From assembly GCF_018812025.1 (NCBI RefSeq), contig NC_063061.1, forward strand, positions 36,386,366-36,450,365: a stretch of DNA of 64,000 nucleotides, given 5' to 3'. Position numbers and translations under genes: made by a program. Below the pieces are notes generated by a model. The model was not told the DNA's origin. It saw only the letters and a program-made list of their open reading frames with translations, and made no database searches. Shown in pieces: positions 62,201 to 64,000 of the stretch (position 1 is its first letter; every line of letters begins with the position of its first letter). This stretch comes from Megalobrama amblycephala. Its lineage: Eukaryota > Chordata > Actinopteri > Cypriniformes > Xenocyprididae.

Positions 62201-63944
62201 TCATGTGACCCTGAAGACTGGAGTAATGATGCTGAAAATTCAGCTTTGATCACAGGAATAAATTACATTTCAAATTACTGTATGTTCACATAGAAAACAG
62301 CTATTTTAAATTGTAATAAAATCACAGTATTACTGTTTTTACTGTATTTTTGATCAGATAAATGCAGCCTTGGTGAGCAGAAGAGACTTCGGTTACACTT
62401 TATTTTAAGGTGTCCTTGTTACAGTGTAATTATACAATTAAGTACTGCGTAATAGTAATCAACTACATGTACTTACTATGTAATTAGGGTTATATATCAT
62501 AGAAAGTATTTTTTTTGAATATCAGGTTATATCTTCAATGTTACTGGGTCAGTATTTCTTCCATCTTGTTTTTTGATTTGATTTCGATTGGCTACACTTT
62601 AAAGATGAGTGGCAATCAATGTGAAAGTTCAAATAATTTGCATAAGTGTTGCATTACAATGCTTGAGCTAGGGATAATGCTGTAGCTTGATGCTTTGCTT
62701 CACAGAGTTTAGTGTATTGGGCAACACTGATGTGAATCATGTGAAAGAACTTTTGTCAACTCCAAATAGGAATCTAAGTAAGATTATAATGTGTTTGGAT
62801 CATGAATATGATAGTCAGACATTTAAACATGGCAAATAATTAGAACTGTATAGCTTAATCTAATGTTGCACCTGCTGTATATGTCTGTTTGTAGATTCAA
62901 AGGCACAGCTGTAATTATAGTAAACTACAGTAAACAGAATTTTTATTTCACCTCAGAAGTTTCTTTCAAATATTTATGCACACTTTAAAAGGGACAGAGA
63001 GCGAGAACTCAGTACAGAGCCTGTCTCAGCACATAGGAACAGGCAAATCAATTAAATATAAATGAGTCACACATTACACAGAACACACTTACCTTACATA
63101 TCACAAATAATAGAGAAAAGCAGGGATGAAGGGATTGATGAGAGTTAGAAAGAAGACAGGAAGTGACATGTAGAGAAACATCATCAAACTTAGCAAGACT
63201 TCAGCTTTTGAACTCTCAACGTGGCGTGTTCTTGAACTCTATACAGTACTAGCCATTAATTCACATCACTACTGTAACATGTTCTAGAACTCTTCACAGT
63301 TACCTGTGCCTCTATTGATCTAAAGCCCAAGTCAGGGTAGACGCCATATTGAATTTTACACAATTGAAAATGTCTTTACAATGGCATGTGTTGTAAAGGT
63401 CCTAGATCACATGTGTTTCCAAACTGTGGGGAGCTTTTGGAAAGATGTTTGGTCAGCTAAACAATTGGTATGCTGTTGAAGAACAGTACAATTAACTTAA
63501 ATCACTGTACTTCTATCGATGACAGCCGTGTTTTCATTCTTGTCAAAAATGATATATGGCACTGACTGTTCAAAAGCACTCATGTGTTCTTCAACTCTAG
63601 ATTCAGTGTTTGAGTACAAGGGAACAGTTGGAGGTTCTAGAATCTAGAACATGTTACAGTGTTTATGAGTTGTGAGTTCTAGAACACATTAGTGTTTATA
63701 AGTAGAAGGGAACAGCTGAAGGTTCTAGAATCTTCAACCTTAATCTTCCCTTCCACTTATAAACACTGTAATGTGTTTTAGAACATTCCCTCATTCTTGT
63801 AAATACTGTGATGTTGTACTTTGAGATCTCTGTTTTCATTTTCTCATCTCACTATCGTGACATTCTCACCTTGAAAATCGTCATATATGATGCCTTTTAG
63901 CTGGACGGTCTGTTTCCCTCCAGATAGTAAGAACTTCAGAAGAG
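50033..63944 (-). CDS. ntng2: netrin-G2, 3' part (partial, continues off right edge)
   Basis: GPI-anchored netrin-G that binds NGL-2 (LRRC4) on the opposite side of synapses. Minus-strand exons in gene order: candidate 63944-63870, then 59585-59418, 56153-56019, 50250-50033. The three firm exons join in frame: ...ENVCI|ECNCN... and ...QGCF|PNVCDEE.... They encode laminin-type EGF modules followed by a last EGF and a hydrophobic GPI signal. CYPNVC-type joining and [13 protein letters not shown] identify netrin-G2 rather than netrin-G1. The laminin N-terminal domain and first EGF must lie beyond 64000. Stop TGA at 50033-50035. Confidence 0.92.
50385..50560 (+). repeat. interspersed repeat R1, copy 4
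   Basis: TTCTGAAGGATCATGTGACA at about 50394, ending in a CA repeat (50571-50589). In the last ntng2 intron. Confidence 0.7.
51330..51352. repeat. (TA)n microsatellite
   Basis: Short pure TA run in the last ntng2 intron (50251-56018). The neighbouring sequence up to 51767 shows nothing else recognised. Confidence 0.85.
51768..51966. mobile_element. small foldback element, family F6 copy 2 (inverted)
   Basis: Contains GGTGTAGAA and CACTCAGAAATTG, the reverse complement of words in 46580-46762. In the last ntng2 intron. Confidence 0.5.
52558..53930. mobile_element. three-level nested transposon stack
   Basis: Outer repeat parts at 52558-52670 (AACACTTTATTTCGATGGTC, ACATTCTACTAATCATGAGT) and 53870-53930 (ACATTCTACTGACTATAAAT). 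Between them a second repeat begins about 52683 (TTTTTCATGTCAGGGACTTT) and ends about 53845. Inside that sits 52927-53680, with ends AAGGCCCCGATATACTTC and GAAGTATATCAGGGCCTT. No coding capacity. Confidence 0.55.
53990..54990 (-). pseudogene. decayed Tc1-like transposase gene
   Basis: The minus strand carries a nearly full Tc1/mariner-type transposase broken by frameshifts: HTH/hinge region at about 54700-54960, central part at about 54260-54560 ([10 protein letters not shown]), and the DDE end with [17 protein letters not shown] at about 54180-54235. Several frames are needed, so it is dead. In the last ntng2 intron. Confidence 0.75.
55006..55602. mobile_element. foldback transposon, family F2 copy 2
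   Basis: GGTTCACCCAAAAATGAAAT at left mirrors TTTCATTTTGGGTGAACTAA at right, with arms matching 1892-2685 (TTTGAAATCG...CATCACTA, ATATTCTCG-type). Left end slightly truncated. Confidence 0.75.
56019..56153 (-). CDS. ntng2: ntng2 laminin-EGF exon (LE3)
   Basis: A 135-nt exon, phase 1 at both ends, coding for (E)[17 protein letters not shown] through YYWKQGCF. Cysteine spacing is that of a laminin EGF repeat; NGT gives a possible glycosylation site. Flanked by TTTTCAG| and C^GTAAGT. Because this exon and its neighbours are all phase 1, it could be skipped or retained without a frameshift, as reported for netrin-G splice forms. Confidence 0.93.
56154..57702. other. ntng2 intron, nothing recognised
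   Basis: No exon, repeat family or motif that I can support in this stretch. Confidence 0.4.
57703..58000. mobile_element. partial foldback element, family F5 copy 2
   Basis: TTAAGATGCGTTTTGGTCGA and GATCGGATCCC match the left end of 29270-29630; internal GACGG/TTTACACCTGGTG words appear rearranged. Right end missing. Confidence 0.55.
58558..58662. mobile_element. 105-bp hairpin MITE with TA target duplication
   Basis: CAGTAGTGAACATTTGAAG at left mirrors CTTCAAATGTTGACTACTG at right; the central part AAAGTTGTCC...GGACAACTTT also pairs. Flanked by TA at 58556-58557 and 58663-58664, as for Tc1/mariner-type elements. Confidence 0.75.
59225..59345 (-). mobile_element. tRNA-derived SINE
   Basis: The minus strand shows a tRNA-like head: box A-like GGCTCAAACAGTAGAGCATG and box B GGGTTCGATTCCC, followed by a short body (ATGCATGAAATGATAAAATG). 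Typical cyprinid tRNA-derived SINE; not a functional tRNA because the sequence continues as repeat body and the acceptor stem does not close. Confidence 0.65.
59418..59585 (-). CDS. ntng2: ntng2 laminin-EGF exon (LE2)
   Basis: A 168-nt exon with phase 1 at both ends, coding for (D)[17 protein letters not shown] through DDENVCI(E). Eight cysteines spaced as in a laminin-type EGF module are visible. Acceptor CTCAG| and donor G^GTGAGT are both good. Potential N-glycosylation site NTS (FFKNTS). Very close to the netrin-G2 module of other vertebrates. Confidence 0.93.
59691..60303. mobile_element. foldback element in ntng2 intron, related to F6
   Basis: Arms 59823-59945 and 60055-60170 are strong reverse complements (TAAATAGTGTTAAAGTAACA with its mirror; CTGTTAACAAGCAGAAT with ATTCTGCTTGTTAACAG). 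Outer parts CACTGTAAAAA and CTGTTTCTACACA resemble family F6. Confidence 0.7.
60304..61959. other. ntng2 intron with minor repeats
   Basis: Contains a C-run (about 60672-60683), a probable old foldback remnant at about 61080-61260 (GATTGGCTCTTTTATTTAGA, TCTTTCCGTATAAAAAGTCT), a T-run at 61432-61449 and GT repeats at 61510-61625. No exon found. Confidence 0.4.
61960..62370 (+). repeat. interspersed repeat R1, copy 5 (longest)
   Basis: Extends from TTTTATTCAGCAAGGATGCA through TTCTGAAGGATCATGTGACC to TGTATTTTTGATCAGATAAA. Best copy for building a family consensus. In an ntng2 intron. Confidence 0.75.
62371..63869. other. ntng2 intron, mostly unrecognised
   Basis: Begins with a fragment like other cyprinid repeats (GTTACACTTTATTTTAAGGT, about 62392). 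At 63570-63790 several short words (GTTCTAGAA, AGAACATGTTACAGTG) recur in both directions. No exon found before 63870. Confidence 0.4.
63870..63944 (-). CDS. ntng2: candidate ntng2 cassette exon (75 nt)
   Basis: Open 75-nt stretch bordered by a pyrimidine-rich acceptor (TTTTCATTCTCCAAAG|) and a good donor (CAAG^GTGAGA). Phase 1 on both sides, so it would join in frame to the next exon as ...YDDFQ|DCECNG and could be included or skipped. It would add about 25 residues ending GIIYDDFQ between laminin-EGF modules, where netrin-Gs have alternatively spliced segments. No cysteines. I do not firmly recognise the peptide, so this may be a false exon. Confidence 0.4.
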
Positions 63945-64000
63945 CTTTGGAGAATGAAAAGTCTTATTTTACATGTTCATCTAGTAACACTGCGATCGAG

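Noticed and set aside
1..64000. CRISPR arrays, operons, prophage or other bacterial systems
   Set aside because: The window is vertebrate nuclear DNA; the repeats are transposons and microsatellites without spacer structure.

Overview
The window looks like nuclear DNA of a cyprinid (carp/zebrafish-like) bony fish. It has large intron-containing genes with GT-AG splicing, a vertebrate 9q34-type gene set (dolpp1, setx, ntng2), long AT-rich introns, and a dense load of short foldback DNA transposons, tRNA-derived SINEs, LINE tails and Tc1-like remnants of the kind typical of cyprinid genomes. Species cannot be fixed from the sequence alone.

Layout. 1-5440: no gene; foldback transposons and a local tandem duplication with a hAT-like element at its junction. 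5440-17400: dolpp1 (+), complete, 8 coding exons, 238 aa, with a CpG-rich, double-CCAAT promoter. 17400-21100: intergenic repeats, including elements rich in an 'AGAATTG' motif and nested insertions. 21100-44715: setx (senataxin, +), a candidate non-coding first exon and 24 coding exons giving a 2347-residue protein with one 3.5 kb disordered-region exon and a full SF1B (Upf1-like) helicase core. 44715-49190: intergenic space between convergent genes, with nested transposons and a perfect match to the CTCF core motif. 49190-64000: 3' half of ntng2 (netrin-G2, -), three firm coding exons (two laminin-EGF exons and the last EGF plus GPI-anchor exon) and one candidate 75-bp cassette exon; the gene continues beyond the right edge.

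The three genes do not form a pathway. Dolpp1 recycles dolichyl diphosphate at the ER membrane, senataxin resolves R-loops and helps transcription termination in the nucleus, and netrin-G2 is a GPI-anchored synaptic adhesion protein. Their adjacency is ordinary vertebrate synteny. Exon joins were checked by reading frame: dolpp1 coding exons sum to 717 nt and setx coding exons to 7044 nt, both in frame with a single terminal stop.

No undescribed multi-gene system was found. The more unusual signals are structural: the transposon-at-duplication-junction at 3.1-5.1 kb, paired (TA)n-loop hairpins, nested foldback elements, a senataxin motif that appears as two tandem copies, weak splice donors at three setx exons, and the intergenic CTCF-type site.
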